Source: Strigamia acuminata (taxonomy: Eukaryota > Arthropoda > Chilopoda > Geophilomorpha > Linotaeniidae). From it: DNA of 64,000 bases. The stretch spans positions 35,986,427-36,050,426 of the forward strand of contig OX442315.1 of the NCBI GenBank assembly GCA_949358305.1, read 5' to 3'. The stretch's first letter is position 1, and each line of letters starts with the position of its first letter. The notes under the pieces are model-generated. The model made no database searches. It was not told the DNA's origin and saw only the letters and a list, made by a program, of their open reading frames with translations. Below, piece after piece: positions 28,701 through 36,700 of the stretch. The translations under genes and the position numbers were made by a program.

Positions 28701-30739
28701 AAATGTGATGATTGAGGGAAAATGGAAAGAACATTTTTAAAAGAAGGAAAATTCATCTTTGCATTTAAAAATGAATTTTAGGAAGGAAAATTCATCTTTG
28801 CATTTAAAAATGAATTTTATGTGCATTCAAAAACACATTTTGTTTGCATCGACAAATCTGTGTTATTTGCACTTAAAAATGCATATTTTTGCAACCATGG
28901 CTGATTATGAGGATGTTATTTCAACTGTTTTGTGTAAAATAATATCAAATTTACCTAGAAAATTGTTTTAAACGTTAGAAATACCTAGAAACTAAATAGC
29001 TCATGTTTCCTGGAAATTAATTGATTTTCTAGCAAAATAGATTGCAACCGACTGGGTCATTTTCCTTTCATAGAAATTTGAATTTTGGTGTTTCCAATAT
29101 TTTGCATTTTCACAACAAAAACACAGTGCAGTGTGCTCATACTACATAATTTATAGTTTATACCATAATGAAATTTTGCACAACCTTTTAATATATTTTT
29201 TTACTCGTTGACCTTTTTGAAACAAGTAATCTTATTGCCACTCATAGTCAGATCTCATGTGATTAATGGCTTAATGTCTATTATTCACTCAGAAAATCTC
29301 TGCATCTACTACACACACAAAAAATCCATTTCTATTCAAGTGAGCTTTTTTGCATATTCGTAAAACAAAGTACATTTTCATGAAAAATTGATTATTAAAA
29401 GTGGTTTTAGAATGATGGGATGGGATGGGATAGATATTTAATGAAGAATGCAAATAGCGTATGAGATAAGAGTTTTATGTAGTTACACTCGCAGCATTTG
29501 ATTGTAAATGCAAGATAAGTTAGTGAACCAAGGAATTCACTATTTAGATATTAAAATTTATAGAAATTACTGCAGTTGCGTTCCAAGTTTCTGTTTTACC
29601 GTTTTTGGTGTTTCTATAAAGAGATTTACCATAAACCACAAAAACAAAACAAAAACCACAGCTGGAGTGGTTATTGGAATGGGTTTACATTGGGTTTTGG
29701 TTTTTACAACCAAATTCAAAATGGCACCCACAAAAGTTAGATTTAAGGACATTTATATAAACTGGCCCAAAAACGAAATTGTTTCACGTACAGTGTTATT
29801 AGTTATGTTTTAATATTCTATTTTACCTTTTATATAAATGCCAAAAACGACATAACACATACTTTGAATGTACCTAATGAATTTTAATTCTTGCAGAGCA
29901 AATGGTGATCGGCAAATTTCAACATCTGATTTAGATTCGGAAGAGGAAAACGAAGATGGCGATTATACTGTATATGAATGTGCAGGATTGGCACCGGTAA
30001 ATATTTTGTATTTTTATGAACACCTTAATTGGTCAGTTTACAGGCAGGAGAGTTGTAGGTTCACACTTGCATGGCTAAAGTGGCGATTTGCGATTATTTT
30101 TTTGTTGTTTTCCACAAAAAACACGATTTTAAAAGTGGAAAATTTTCAACTTTGAATAAGCAACTTGCTTTCAATGATGGCTTGCAATTCTGTTGCTCAC
30201 TTCTTGTGACTTCAGGTTATCATCATGTGAAATTTAAAACAAACATCTGTTTATTATTCTGGAAACAGTATTATGATTGGCTATATTCAATATTTGTTTT
30301 ATCCAACCACAATAGTATGAGTACAGTAAATGCACAAATAGACGTGTGCATATCCCCACTACAGTTCGCGCACGGTATCTTGATGCTAAATTCTGCGCAG
30401 ACGATTTTCTAATTCCAGTTGTTATTTAGCATTTTTGTCCAAAAAATTGAATTTTTGTCCAAAAAATTGAATTTTTGTCCAAAAAATTGAATTTTTGTCC
30501 AAAAAATTGAATTTTTGTCCAAAAAATTGAATTTTTGTCCAAAAAATTGAATTTTTGTCCAAAAAATTGAATTTTTGTCCAAAAAATTGAATTTTTGTCC
30601 AAAAAATTGAATTTTAGTGCATTAATTCCCATGATGATTGTGTATTTAGACAGGTGAAATGGAAGTGAAAAACCCACTGTTCCAAGACGAACCGCCGCCG
30701 CCAACGCCACCAGTCATAACTAAGGAGCTGGAAAAATAA
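1711..30739 (+). CDS. NPDC1: NPDC1-like membrane protein (neural proliferation, differentiation and control protein 1), 5' incomplete
   Basis: Six exons follow each other in consistent phase: 1711-1875, 9427-9636, 11525-11591, 27458-27631, 29897-29996 and 30650-30739 (stop TAA). The first exon has a second possible donor at 1884 in the same phase. Exon 3 encodes a single hydrophobic membrane span (VLVAGCSVAGVCGVIAAGF). The following exons encode the conserved cytoplasmic tail, with RKLAQNAHMYHYQHQKQQM, then EEENEDGDYTVYECAGLAP, then TGEMEVKNPLF, which is the NPDC1/CAB-1 family signature. The tail ends in a short proline-rich stretch. The signal peptide and cysteine-rich N-terminus are not in the window and should lie upstream. 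Intron 3 is about 16 kb and full of transposons. Vertebrate NPDC1 is a neuronal type I membrane protein; function here is inferred by homology. Confidence 0.88.
1922..2456. mobile_element. hAT-like GATTCGG MITE, copy A, interrupted
   Basis: Begins near GGGGGTACGACAATCAGAAT and ends near GATTCGGTTGAATGTAGTAC followed by TCCCTG. The ends are rough inverted repeats of each other, and the interior has repeated GGATTCGG words. It matches copies at 11822-12073 and 60662-61399. This copy is split by the younger element at 2004-2291. No clear target duplication remains. Confidence 0.75.
2004..2291. mobile_element. Nested hAT MITE, 288 bp, perfect 8-bp TSD
   Basis: Starts CAAGGTTTCCC and ends GGGAACCCCTG, inverted termini of the CAGGGGTTCCC hAT type. 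It is flanked by the direct repeat ATTTAGAT (1996-2003 and 2292-2299). The related element at 11822-12073 has GATTTAAATGATTATTTT at this point with no insertion, which gives an empty-site control. There is no coding capacity. Confidence 0.92.
3141..3875. mobile_element. TTAA-flanked MITE, copy 1 (735 bp)
   Basis: Terminal inverted repeats of roughly 100 bp beginning AGGTCATGGGAAGAGAAA. It is flanked by TTAA on both sides (3137-3140, 3876-3879), the target preference of piggyBac elements. The interior carries TGACGTCA next to TCGATGA and a CTCF-like core at 3688-3701. Related copies lie at 5286-5613 and 13436-14113. It has no transposase and would depend on a partner in trans. Confidence 0.85.
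4330..5095. repeat. TTCGAAGAA-type inverted and tandem repeats
   Basis: At 4335-4470 copies of ACTTCTTCGAAATTCACTTC and its inverse form a foldback. From 4806 to about 4965 a unit of about 32 bp, containing GAAGAAGTGAATTTCGAAGA, is repeated about five times with small differences. Short frames here are by-products of the repeat. Confidence 0.75.
5286..5613. mobile_element. TTAA-flanked MITE, copy 2 (328 bp)
   Basis: Left end AGGTCGTACGAAGAGAGAAA, right end the inverse of AGGTCATAGAAAGAGAAA. TTAA follows on the right (5614-5617); the left flank is TGAA, probably a mutated TTAA. The interior arms share CAATTGTC and AAAACAATG stretches. It carries TGACGTCA and the core CGCCACCAGCGAC (5427-5439). 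Confidence 0.75.
5763..5998 (-). repeat. Putative 3' LTR of the copia element
   Basis: On the minus strand, TGTTGTAACGTG follows directly on the purine-rich ATGAGGGAG, a typical polypurine-tract/LTR junction for copia elements. The right limit is placed at CACGGCA, ending in CA. The interior contains AATAAA on the minus strand. The partner LTR is missing because the 5' end of the element is lost, so the outer limit is tentative. Confidence 0.5.
6036..8933 (-). CDS. Ty1/copia Pol polyprotein, 5' truncated, integrase damaged
   Basis: An uninterrupted frame of about 965 residues with no gag or protease. In order: a GAG-pre-integrase HHCC finger (HRRFAHLHFRALHQL ... CEEC), an integrase core (MVHMDLCGPMP ... 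VDDYSR), a C-terminal integrase region, the copia-type reverse transcriptase with the YVDD active site in IPAYVDDLI, and RNase H (AYADSSW, SSCEAEYLAL, LLSDNQAAIAL, RTKHF). The second integrase carboxylate, normally the Asp of a (S/T)DNG motif, is Ile here (IRTINGTEF), which should abolish strand transfer. The frame is open upstream to a TGA at 8934-8936. There the sequence becomes an unrelated repeat, so the N-terminal half has been lost. There is no canonical start codon at its 5' edge. It lies antisense inside an NPDC1 intron. Confidence 0.93.
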   Translation of the reverse strand, partial: PSLSANRHDALFRFGVNQVDNTAAECRVFDQTDQLNYLVQDDDTLLWHRRFAHLHFRALHQLVVKNMVIGLSKNISNTPTRICEECIAAKQTRAPFHTTPSLRSTKPLQMVHMDLCGPMPVESIGGSRYIYMIVDDYSRSIFLRFLKTKDQVPAVFKDFLAYCKNQFSTQVQLIRTINGTEFENTEFARIVKDNGIQHQHTITYTPMQNGAAERSNRKIIEKVRTLLRESKLPQKFWAEAAAVVAYVANRSPMRRFPTVTPYERVTGTKPDVNNLRVFGCLAYTWQPKQFRNKLDPTSKPVIFIGYPTGSPGWKFYDPVTAKIFFARDVKFIESKNGISAIQTQQDIQPSQVPSVESLDQVVYIPLTQSKPADPHTQPEDNPRQPPLNIVTPVARRYSTRERRQVQPYSTANWRDHRILRDQVQQQGTALVQQQDQIEDNALPSAMDPTTYNEAMNSPEAQLWKDAMDTEMQSLISLKVWELVDPPANTRIVGSRWLYKTKTDQHGHVLKHKARLVAQGFLQLKGIDYDDSFAPVARLTTIRLLLALATMFALFVKHYDVKGAYTHAELSETVYMKQPDGYQLPHTAHKVCLLKKAIYGLPQAGRAWHKMLNRILIRAGFKVSLIDNSVYYYTKDNTIILIPAYVDDLIAATNNQEVLDNMMNEVAKDIDLVDLGPVNKILGIRVQMDADTGITTLDQTHYIKELLSKFNLSNANHVTTPMDPSQRMDDPNYPMGPQIPDKQYRELIGSLLYIAQATRPNISYAVSFLTQWLTAPHQAHWGAAKRVLRYLKGTMNHALVYQRGNTDEQIQAYADSSWNAVSTDSKSFAGYVCLLAGGAISWQSRKQRLVALSSCEAEYLALVELAKEVKWLKSLLDEVGFGKVAQTPITLLSDNQAAIALCLNPKFHARTKHFQRRLLFLRLDVENKQYNIRYVKTAEMLADITTKALTQPKLMVALEGLGIKQV
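8927..9270. mobile_element. TTTTAGCGA-repeat MITE
   Basis: Both ends are built of TTTTAGCGA(C) words: GACGGTCATTTTAGCGAC on the left, and their inverse (GTCGCTAAAATAAAATCGC) on the right. It abuts the broken 5' edge of the copia element, so either it inserted there or the truncation occurred at its border. No target duplication is clear. Confidence 0.65.
10719..11153. mobile_element. MITE with TACCGTATTGCCCC termini
   Basis: Left end TACCGTATTGCCCCGCTTAT and right end inverse of TACCGCATTACCCCATTTAT form imperfect inverted repeats. A second, inner pair is built on CGGCATGCCG (ACATGCCGGTATACCG and CACCGGCATGCCG). There is no coding sequence. Superfamily undetermined. Confidence 0.6.
11160..11265. 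repeat. Degenerate copy of the 31-bp minisatellite
   Basis: Contains TTGAATTCAATCAGTTTGG and GACATTTATTTTATTATTTTG, and reads through to TTGTTCAATTTAGAAATTG. The same words occur in the interior of the element at 53832-54298, and in inverse orientation in the array at 38551-38934. Confidence 0.55.
11822..12073. mobile_element. hAT-like GATTCGG MITE, copy B
   Basis: Starts CAGGGGGTACGACAATCAG and ends TGTCGCAACCCCTG, an inverted pair typical of hAT elements. It is the undisturbed relative of copy A and shows the empty site for the nested insertion at 2004-2291. The flanking 8-mers (TATTTATA and GATATTGT) no longer match. Confidence 0.8.
12413..12552. mobile_element. Near-perfect palindromic MITE, 140 bp
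   Basis: Termini GGTACATTCAATAAGTCTAA and the inverse of GGTGCATTCAATAAGTCTAA, with TA on both sides (12411-12412, 12553-12554). The inner arms repeat GCACGTGACGTCATTCCCAT in both orientations around AACATGTT. Transcribed, it would form a long hairpin. Each arm carries overlapping CACGTG and TGACGTCA motifs. Confidence 0.8.
13436..14113. mobile_element. TTAA-flanked MITE, copy 3 (678 bp)
   Basis: Left end AGGACATAGGAAGAGAAA and right end its inverse, with intact TTAA duplications (13432-13435, 14114-14117). The interior matches copy 1, including the TGACGTCA motif near 13914 and the CTCF-like TCACTAGGTGGCG at 13601-13613. It also holds a 22-bp tandem array. Confidence 0.85.
13724..13888. repeat. 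22-bp minisatellite inside a MITE
   Basis: About eight copies of a unit reading AGCTACAAAATTGATGTTTT plus two bases. Copy 1 of the same element has only two or three degenerate units at 3484-3560, so the array expanded after the copies separated. Confidence 0.85.
14596..14602 (+). promoter_or_regulatory. TATA box of a putative internal NPDC1 promoter
   Basis: TATAAAG lies in a locally GC-richer stretch (about 14500-14720), 171 bp upstream of the ATG at 14773. A start site about 30 bp downstream would fall near 14625-14635. A CTCF-like TGCCATCTGGCG lies just upstream, near 14532. Confidence 0.45.
14773..14840 (+). CDS. Putative alternative first coding exon (NPDC1 cytosolic isoform)
   Basis: ATG opens 22 codons rich in Lys, Asp, Asn and Leu (MLSQMKEYLDNLKDNFDTLK, then DN), followed by two bases and the strong donor GTAAGT at 14841. 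The exon ends with two bases of a codon. The next known exon, at 27458, needs exactly two, so joining gives a Val codon and continues in frame into the NPDC1 tail (LQKNAKAAAAADYPAYG). The product would lack the ectodomain and membrane span, carrying a short charged helix instead. It could instead belong to an unrelated nested gene. No transcript evidence is available here. Confidence 0.4.
15127..15408. mobile_element. Pogo-like MITE, 282 bp
   Basis: Termini CAGCAGAACCTCGATTAT and the inverse of CAATAGAACCTCGATTAT, flanked by TA (15125-15126, 15409-15410). The GAACCTCGATTATC type of end is characteristic of pogo/Tigger-class Tc1-mariner elements. The interior is TTTTTAAT-rich with no transposase. 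Confidence 0.82.
15965..16137. repeat. Partial copy of the ACCGTATTTT MITE family
   Basis: Shares GAGGTTAAATACGGAAACAA and GCTATTCGAGGGCGACTCTT with 21150-21332, and the terminal GGTAAAATACGGTAT with the full element at 53832-54298. Only the right half is present. Confidence 0.65.
16138..16595. mobile_element. MITE with ACTATACTCTGTCTGA termini
   Basis: ACTATACTCTGTCTGACCTT at the left end recurs inverted at the right (TCTTAAGATCAGACAGAG), with about 40 bp of arm that includes AGAGAAAACTCC. It lies directly against the preceding repeat. No coding sequence. Confidence 0.7.
16600..19030. other. Intronic stretch with no recognised gene
   Basis: Inside the large NPDC1 intron. At 16939 it contains GGGCCGTCCATAAATTACGT, a word I recognise as a common terminal motif of dispersed elements in invertebrates, but its inverted partner is not evident. 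A stretch at 17690-17830 repeats AATGCATT/AATGTATT words. A frame at 18021-18338 (minus) resembles nothing known. A C-rich tract lies at 18938-18957. Confidence 0.5.
19037..19584. mobile_element. MITE related to 12413-12552, split by an inner MITE
   Basis: GGTGCATTCAAAAAGTCGTT at the left and the inverse of CTGCATTCAAAAAATCTTGT at the right resemble the termini of the palindromic element at 12413-12552. The interior is occupied by a second inverted-repeat element (19119-19547). Confidence 0.5.
19119..19547. mobile_element. MITE with about 43-bp inverted repeats
   Basis: Left arm AAGGTAGGTTTACACTTGTG continuing into TTCACACTAGATGCAACGCA. The right arm is the inverse with few differences (GTGTGAACACAAGTGTGAAC). 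Between the arms is non-repetitive sequence with no convincing coding frame. Confidence 0.78.
20285..20572. mobile_element. MITE with TA duplication, 288 bp
   Basis: CTATGTTTACACGCACGGAA and, inverted at the right, CTACGTTTACATGCACCGAA, continuing into ATATTTCGAGTG on both sides. TA flanks both ends (20283-20284, 20573-20574). The interior repeats TCGAATTATT words. Confidence 0.75.
21040..21112. repeat. Hairpin with 21-24-bp arms
   Basis: TTGTCGGGATTAGGTCAGCA pairs with TGCTGACCTAATTATCCCGA further right; one arm has three extra bases. The loop is about 25 bp. It lies just left of the partial MITE copy at 21150-21332. Origin unknown. Confidence 0.65.
21150..21332. repeat. Partial copy of the ACCGTATTTT MITE family
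   Basis: Matches 15965-16137 over GAGGTTAAATACGGAAACAA, TGTCTCAGCCGCGGCTACTA and the terminal TAAAATACGGTATTT. The inner part has an extra GGTGGCTACAAATCGAGG segment. Confidence 0.65.
21942..22053. mobile_element. hAT MITE, 112 bp, perfect 8-bp TSD
   Basis: Starts CAGTGCTGGACTGAACC and ends GGTCCAGCCCTG (inverse CAGGGCTGGACC). It is flanked by TGTAAAGC on both sides (21934-21941, 22054-22061). The interior has an inverted CCGGGAAAT/ATTTCCCGG pair. Confidence 0.9.
22425..23568. mobile_element. Palindromic Tc1-like element with transposase remnants
   Basis: Termini CAGTGGTGGAAAAAAGTTTG with TA on both sides. The arms are 487 bp each (22425-22911 and 23082-23568), inverted copies of one another. 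On the plus strand from about 22968 through the spacer into the right arm, broken frames read FILDGPDGVLHYWYNFHPS and IMIWDEIALHEM, then near the end LKYLVNSMANRFKYVLERIG. These match the DDE core and C-terminus of Tc1-family transposases. The left arm holds the same C-terminal piece in reverse. The element is therefore the 3' half of a Tc1 element with an inverted duplicate of its end; it has stops and no N-terminal DNA-binding domain. Confidence 0.85.
23575..27450. other. Intronic stretch with no recognised gene
   Basis: NPDC1 intron 3 sequence. At 24953-25022 it contains one arm of the MITE at 32568-32780 (GTGCCACTACACGAGTGA and CAACGTTGTATCGG). Around 26800-27070 ATTGATGTTTGAAAAG-like words recur. 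No other supportable gene is seen on either strand. Confidence 0.5.
28755..28850. repeat. Short imperfect tandem repeat
   Basis: GGAAAATTCATCTTTGCATT followed by TAAAAATGAATTTTA occurs twice in succession, with a third partial unit. Simple intronic repeat. Confidence 0.7.
29640..29760. repeat. Dispersed repeat, copy 1 (others at 41130-41235 and 42225-42360)
   Basis: The block GGTTTTTACAACCAAATTCA followed by AAATGGC and AAGTTAGAT is shared with 41140-41185. The 41 kb copy in turn shares AGATCGGGG(T/C) and GAAG(T/C)ATCCA words with 42310-42362. The ACCACAGCTGGAGTGG side matches ACCACAATTAAAGTG at 42240. Type unknown. Confidence 0.55.
30422..30613. repeat. 20-bp minisatellite in the last NPDC1 intron
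   Basis: Between nine and ten near-identical copies of TTTTTGTCCAAAAAATTGAA. It ends only about 37 bp before the last NPDC1 exon, close to the branch-point region of that intron. The antisense reading frame through it is an artefact of the repeat. Confidence 0.95.
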
Positions 30740-31181
30740 CTTTTGTCGTATTTGCAGCCTTTCTTCCAGTCTGAAATCAACTTAAGCAACACACAGTTCC
30801 TTCTGAAAATTAAACCCAACCACCCATGTAACCCTAAAGCCAAATAACAAACCAATTTGGAAGCAAATCGCTAACCTTTAATTAATTTCGCGTCGTATAT
30901 ATTTTCAATTTTTCAAATCTCTACGTTACTTTAATCTCAAATGCGGGAAGTTGATTTGCAATTTCAGTATGTGCTGGTCACACACAGGATTTTAAGTGTT
31001 AGGTGTAGAAAAGTTGGACAAAATGCAAGGATTTTCAAGCTAGTCTTTTTGATTTTTGTTCCTGTCACGATGTATAACATTTTACTAAACTTGTAATATT
31101 TGTATAGTCAGATTTGCCTAGTCAATGGTATTATGTGTCTTATGATTAGCTGAGCTTAGGTATATATAGTAAGAAATTAAC

Positions 31182-31203
31182 AAATAAAAACAAAAAAATA
31201 AAA
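31182..31203 (+). terminator. NPDC1 polyadenylation signals
   Basis: AAATAAAAAC and AAATAAAACTT lie about 450 bp after the stop codon, in AT-rich sequence. They are the first clear AATAAA signals downstream. Confidence 0.6.
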
Positions 31204-31495
31204 CTTGGTAAAAACTAAGTAAACAGTTGCAGCATCTTGGGTACAGGCACTAATTATAATTTGTCTTCTATTTTGTGTACACTAAACTTATGTTTGTGGG
31301 GACTTGTTGGCCAGTATTAAGTGTAGGGGTGGCATTTCGGTAGGTAATCGGTTTCGAATAGAAAAATCTATTTTCTTACTCTGACGTGTTGTTCAATTCC
31401 ATGTAATCTAGGTTTAATTATGGTTGTTGACAGGTTATATTTCTAGTTTAGTTTAGATAATAATAAAATGATATTAATGGCAGTAATGGCGCTCT

Positions 31496-31600
31496 AAACT
31501 ACAAACAATTAATCAAACCTGTAGGCCTTTCGATCTAATGATCATCTTCAGTGGTCAAGTGACAGAAAAATCTACAAATGACTGTGGTCTGCAAGCCTCA
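31496..31600 (-). mobile_element. Possible Penelope-like retroelement fragment
   Basis: On the minus strand, CACTGAAGATGATCATTAGA followed by TCGAAAGGCCTACAGG resembles the short conserved hairpin-like word (CTGAAGATGATC ... GATCGAAA) that I associate with Penelope-like and related retroelement ends. No reverse transcriptase is present, so this is a weak call. Confidence 0.3.
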
Positions 31601-32567
31601 GAATAAAACATCAGAATGGCAACTCCCCGTGTGACGTAAGGCCCATGCGCCACTAGTGGCCGGCCTGTATATCAAAAACTGCAGACGACCAGAGATGATG
31701 AAACAACTCCTGTCTTATTAAAACTTTCAACTTATTTCATGTTTGACAAATGATATCTTTACTTGGGTTAAAAAGGCATTGTTGTGTCCAAATTTGTAAC
31801 AAAACAATGAATCTTTGCGGTGGCACCACTGAAATATGACGTTTTCATGACGTTCTTGAGCCTCAGCAACATCAAAGGAACCGACACCGAGTTGCCATTC
31901 TGTATGTGTTATTCAATGGGCTTATCCACTGGGTGTTTTGGGTGTGCAAGAAACAATGGTGCTATTACGATTAGGGTTTCTCTACTGTTAGATACGGGTA
32001 CCGAAAACCTCTATATTTTAGGTTTTTTTGGAATTCCGAAAACCATTTTTATTCGACATTGGTACCGTTTTTAAGTTTACGTTTCAAATCAAAGTAGTGG
32101 CCAAAAAAAGTGTTTTACCGGGATTTTGAAAATAATTATCAGTTTAATCAAAAGTACGGTATTTGAGAAACCCTAATTATGATTGCCCAGTTCCAAAATA
32201 CTCCGTAATTTTTTTTTCATCCCAAACAAAAAAGACAATTTTGGTTTATTCACTAAATTTTTTTGACAAACGGCTTACAAGTTCGATCGAATTGATTCTC
32301 TTCTGCCGGCGCAAGCGCTGAGTTTTGGACGTTTATTGGACCGTCTATAAGTTTTAGCTTGTTCCTTTATCTTCTCAAAACACAGGTATAACAAATTGTG
32401 TATATGGTTCTAAATGATTTATTTAATCAAAAGCAAAAGTTAATGCAATTGTTAAATGTTTCTTTTGTCCCCAATGATTCGAAGAGTGAAGATTTTCTAA
32501 TTTTCTAGAACCCTCTGTGTAGCCTAAAAATATGGTGTTAGCTCTAGCCACATTAAACCAATGCAGA

Positions 32568-32780
32568 TGATATACTCTGAACCGACACAACGTTGACCTT
32601 ATTCCAGCCGTAATACGCCTAGCTGTGGACTGTGCTCTACTATGAAACAAGTGTTGGTAATCGATCACGATGTCTGGAGTTCGATTACAATTCTGGTGTT
32701 TTGGGCTATTTTTTTGTGCCACTACACCAGTGATAATGCTAGAAATAGAACAACGTTGTATCGGCTCAGAGTGTAGACAT
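32568..32780. mobile_element. MITE with CTCTGA(A/G)CCGA termini
   Basis: Left arm ACTCTGAACCGACACAACGT and right arm the inverse of ACTCTGAGCCGATACAACGT. The arms extend about 50 bp. A single arm occurs at 24953-25022. No clear target duplication. Confidence 0.7.
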
Positions 32781-33598
32781 TTAGACGTCGGATGATCGAT
32801 GTTTAATTTCACATATAACTTGTCAACGGCTTTTATGATTAATTCTCTCCCAAAAACTTCTTCCATTGATTGATAACATGTGTATTATTTGATCCGTATA
32901 TATTTTGCACTCTCTGGACTGGCTCAAAATGTCCAGTTTTATTATGTGTTTATATTTTAGTTGCAGCTTTAATGCACAATATGAAATGGTTATCTGTTCT
33001 GCAGATTGTGTGATAATATTGACATCAATTGTTGCAGACAGTACATTTGGTTGGTGATGGGACCATGACTTGTTCTATCAGGAAGATTGATAGACAATGC
33101 TTTCTGTGTGGGGTAATTAGCAAGTATATGTGGAAAATTGGGAACAAAAATGAAGGCTTCAAAATTTAGTGTCAAAATATGTCTAAATAAATGAAAATTT
33201 GCATTGTTTGATTGTTTGAGCCAGTCTAGATTTTTTTTATCTGTTTTCGTGTCTATTCTATTGCTTGCTTTTCTGATGTTGCAATTTAACATTCTAGTCA
33301 ATTATGCCAAAACGTTAACAAAATCTAACAAATTATTAACCCACTGTTTCAATTTGAATTTTTCACTTCCATCAAATGGAACCTTTAAATAACATACAAT
33401 TTATGATGTAAATATAAACAGTATTTGTAGATCAAGTGACTATTAAGCGAGCTGACAAGCAACTTAACCAACATTGTTTTTTTAATTGTGCACTGTTGCA
33501 TCAATTCTAATCATTTCTGGCACTTTTCAATGTTTATTTTGCTCTTTGTAATATATGGAATAAATTGTCACTTCCTCTACTTTTAGTAATCTTCTTTT

Positions 33599-33604
33599 TT
33601 TATT
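33599..33604 (-). terminator. Polyadenylation signal of the Pro-rich gene
   Basis: AATAAA on the minus strand, about 130 bp downstream of the stop codon at 33736-33738. Confidence 0.6.
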
Positions 33605-33735
33605 AGTAAAAAGTTATATGAATGATTAAAAGACACGTGATATTTATGTACAATTTACGTTTTAAATCTCTCCACAGTGTTCTCTGATAACACATCTGAT
33701 GTTGTTGCCACTTGTTGATCTTTGGTGTCTTGTCT

Positions 33736-36700
33736 CTAAACATTTGGAATGGCTGGTGATATTGGTTTGCTATTACGTTGACTTTTCCGCCCGTTTCGGG
33801 TAACGATTTGGTCTTCGTTATTGCAATCCAAGCCAAACGCTTTGCGGATAGCATCTTTTGCTGATCGAGTGAAGTCTTGCACTTTCCCAGCGAAGGAGTT
33901 GTGGAGCTCTCCCTTTGAGCCATTCACACTGAAATAAAGAGGTAATGTGAGAAAATTTGCTACAGTTGTTTAGAACATTTAATGGGAAGAATAATTTTTT
34001 TAATGTAATCATATTTTACAGAAGTGAAGTTGCCATGGACAATTAGCTATAGTCTGGCAAGCCAATAACTTACTTTATCCCCATTTCAGTATTGAAAGTT
34101 GAGGATTATTGAATCTGACAATTACCATGTTTACATGTACTCAGTTGTCTGGATAAGTGAAAATTCGAATTTTACATTTCTAGAAAAGACAACTTATCTG
34201 GAAAACTAAATTCTAGTTGTACGAGCTAGATTTTGGGCGTTTTGCGCATTAAAAAATGCATGTAAACACCCGTCAGATCCGTGCATGCAAAAATAAAAAA
34301 ACTTGGATTGGAATATTGTCGTTATACCAGTATGGATACGTTAGATCGACATACCAACAACATTTAGTACCGAAATTGATGTGAAATTAGCTACAAACAC
34401 TATTTCTGGGGTCAGAATTTGCTTATTAGGCACCATTGCAGAGATTCGAGCAAAAAACTGCTTTCCAACCATCTTTATGTTGGAAAAACTTTTTTTGTGG
34501 CCGTATCTTTGCAATGGTGGCAGATATGCCAATTCCGTACCCCGAAAATCGATTTTTTTTTTAAAGGTTATTTTGCATAAATTCAGCATATTTTATTTAT
34601 CCAGTACTACGTGTTTCGGTACGCCAGTCTAACATATCCCAAGATTGGATGCACTACACTCGACGTCGTCACTATTTTGAACCAAATTCCTGCACTGACC
34701 TTGGTAAAAATGGCATGAAATACAAGCGGAAATAATGTATTCCTCTCTTTTATTAACAAATTCATAATAATGCTTGCTTTGGGGAAGTTACATGAACTAA
34801 ATTTCATTTGTTTAGGCTGGGGCTGAAATGGATCGACAACCATTTTGTTGTTCCAGATAATCAAAGTACATTATAGGTAATTCTCCTACGACGTCATGTT
34901 TACCAGAAAACTAACGCCATGTAAACGCAAACAGTTATCCTGATAAATAAAATCCGAATTTTCAGTTATCTGGAAAACTGTGACCATGTAACTATAATTT
35001 ATTAAGCCTATGACGATTCACTGATATCTGTTGGCAAGATATGTATAGGTATGTGGAGCTAAAAATTACCTGCGATAATTCCTTGGTGGTAATGGCGGTT
35101 CATTATCATCTGTTACTAATACTTCCGAACAAGGATGTTTTCCTTTAGATGATTTCACTGGTTTTTGTAATTTGTTGACTTTGGCATATGTAACTGCAGT
35201 TTGTGAAGCAGATGGAGGAGGTGGACAATCATCTGAAACGTTAACTACATTTAGTTGCCAACATGACTGAATTGAACGTTTCGACTTCAAACCTTCAATT
35301 TCTTCGTCGTTCCTTAATGGATTTTGATTGATTGCGTTGTAATTTGATGAAACTACATGCATTGCTTTTGGTGTAGGCAATACTGTGTCAACAGCTAGCT
35401 TTACGGGCATTAATGGTGTCATGGGTCTAACTGGGGGACGCATGCTCGATAGATTTGTACATTTTGTATTTCCTCTTCCTAACGCCGTGGGAATGACGGA
35501 TACAACACTAGCATGAGCCTTTACAAACTCCTCGCTGTCTAAAGCCGAAGTCATGGAATAAGCCTTTTTGAGTCTCCACTGCCTGGCAGCGGCGTCAGCT
35601 GATTTGGCTTGTCGCGGCGTAAGACCTCGGTGAGAAATAGACTCTGGAATTACTGATGCCGGTCTTGCGTGCACTTTGATCATATCATAGCCACTGAATA
35701 CCAAATCCGTCTCTTTTCTAATTAATCTTTCGTACACATCCATTGACATTGACGGTTTTGTTTGCGGAACTTCACACTTCGAGGAAGTTGTCACACACAA
35801 TCCTGAAGGAATATCACTGGTAGACCGAAGGAAGTTCCTACTTGCAAACTTCGTGCCACAGTGAACACACGCGGTGTGGCAAGAACATCTTACGGGGTTA
35901 CGGCTTTGTGCAGGAGTATCCACTGGATAACCAACCAGACTCAGAGGCCGGCTGGAAGCGGGTTGAACATTAGTTGGAGTATTGCAGTTTTGTATTCGGC
36001 GAACGTCTGCGACAGACATAGACTTCTGTCGTTGCCAAGAAAGCGGTCTCGGTTGATTTGTATCTGAATGATGGGATGTGTCGGTCCGGTGATTTTGGTG
36101 AGAATTGAAACCCTGTTGAATGAGAATAAAAGTTAGACTGCTAGTGTTTTGCTTGTGCTAGAGAATTGAGTACACTGTCAACTTTCCTCTAGACCAGGTT
36201 TTGAGGGGGGTGCCTCGTCTTTATTTTTCTATTCATTTAACTCCAGTGGAGTGAGAAAGTTAAGAGGTTTTTTCAAAAATTAAAATTAAAAACGAATAAA
36301 AATTTTTGCCGTGACCAGGATTCGAACCTGGGTTATTGCGGCCACAACGCAATGTACTAACCACTATACGATCACGGCTAATTTGCCACGGGAAGAAGAA
36401 AGAAAATAAAGTCTTATTTTGGTCACTTTTCGGTCACGTTACAAAAACTGAAGTAATTTTTCATTGACTCATTCATTCAGACATACTGTAAATTGTAATA
36501 TCTTGTTTGTACCCGAGTATTTAAACTAGCCTAACAGTTGTATCTACTTCTGAATATAGGTGAACACATGTGGCCCAAAATTATCTACTTGCGGTAGTTA
36601 AAACACATTTAAACCAAGATAATAAGGCCACTTATTACATGAACTAAGCCAAAAAACTTCCTACAATTAAGTGCCCATGGTCAGTTGATTGTTTCTTGGC

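Larger units (their letters stand above)
31210..33590. other. Intergenic region between NPDC1 and the minus-strand Pro-rich gene
   Basis: Holds a possible Penelope-like fragment (31496-31600, minus) and a MITE (32568-32780). The frames at 32423-32866 and 32990-33301 on the minus strand have no recognisable domains. The two flanking genes converge here. Confidence 0.55.
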
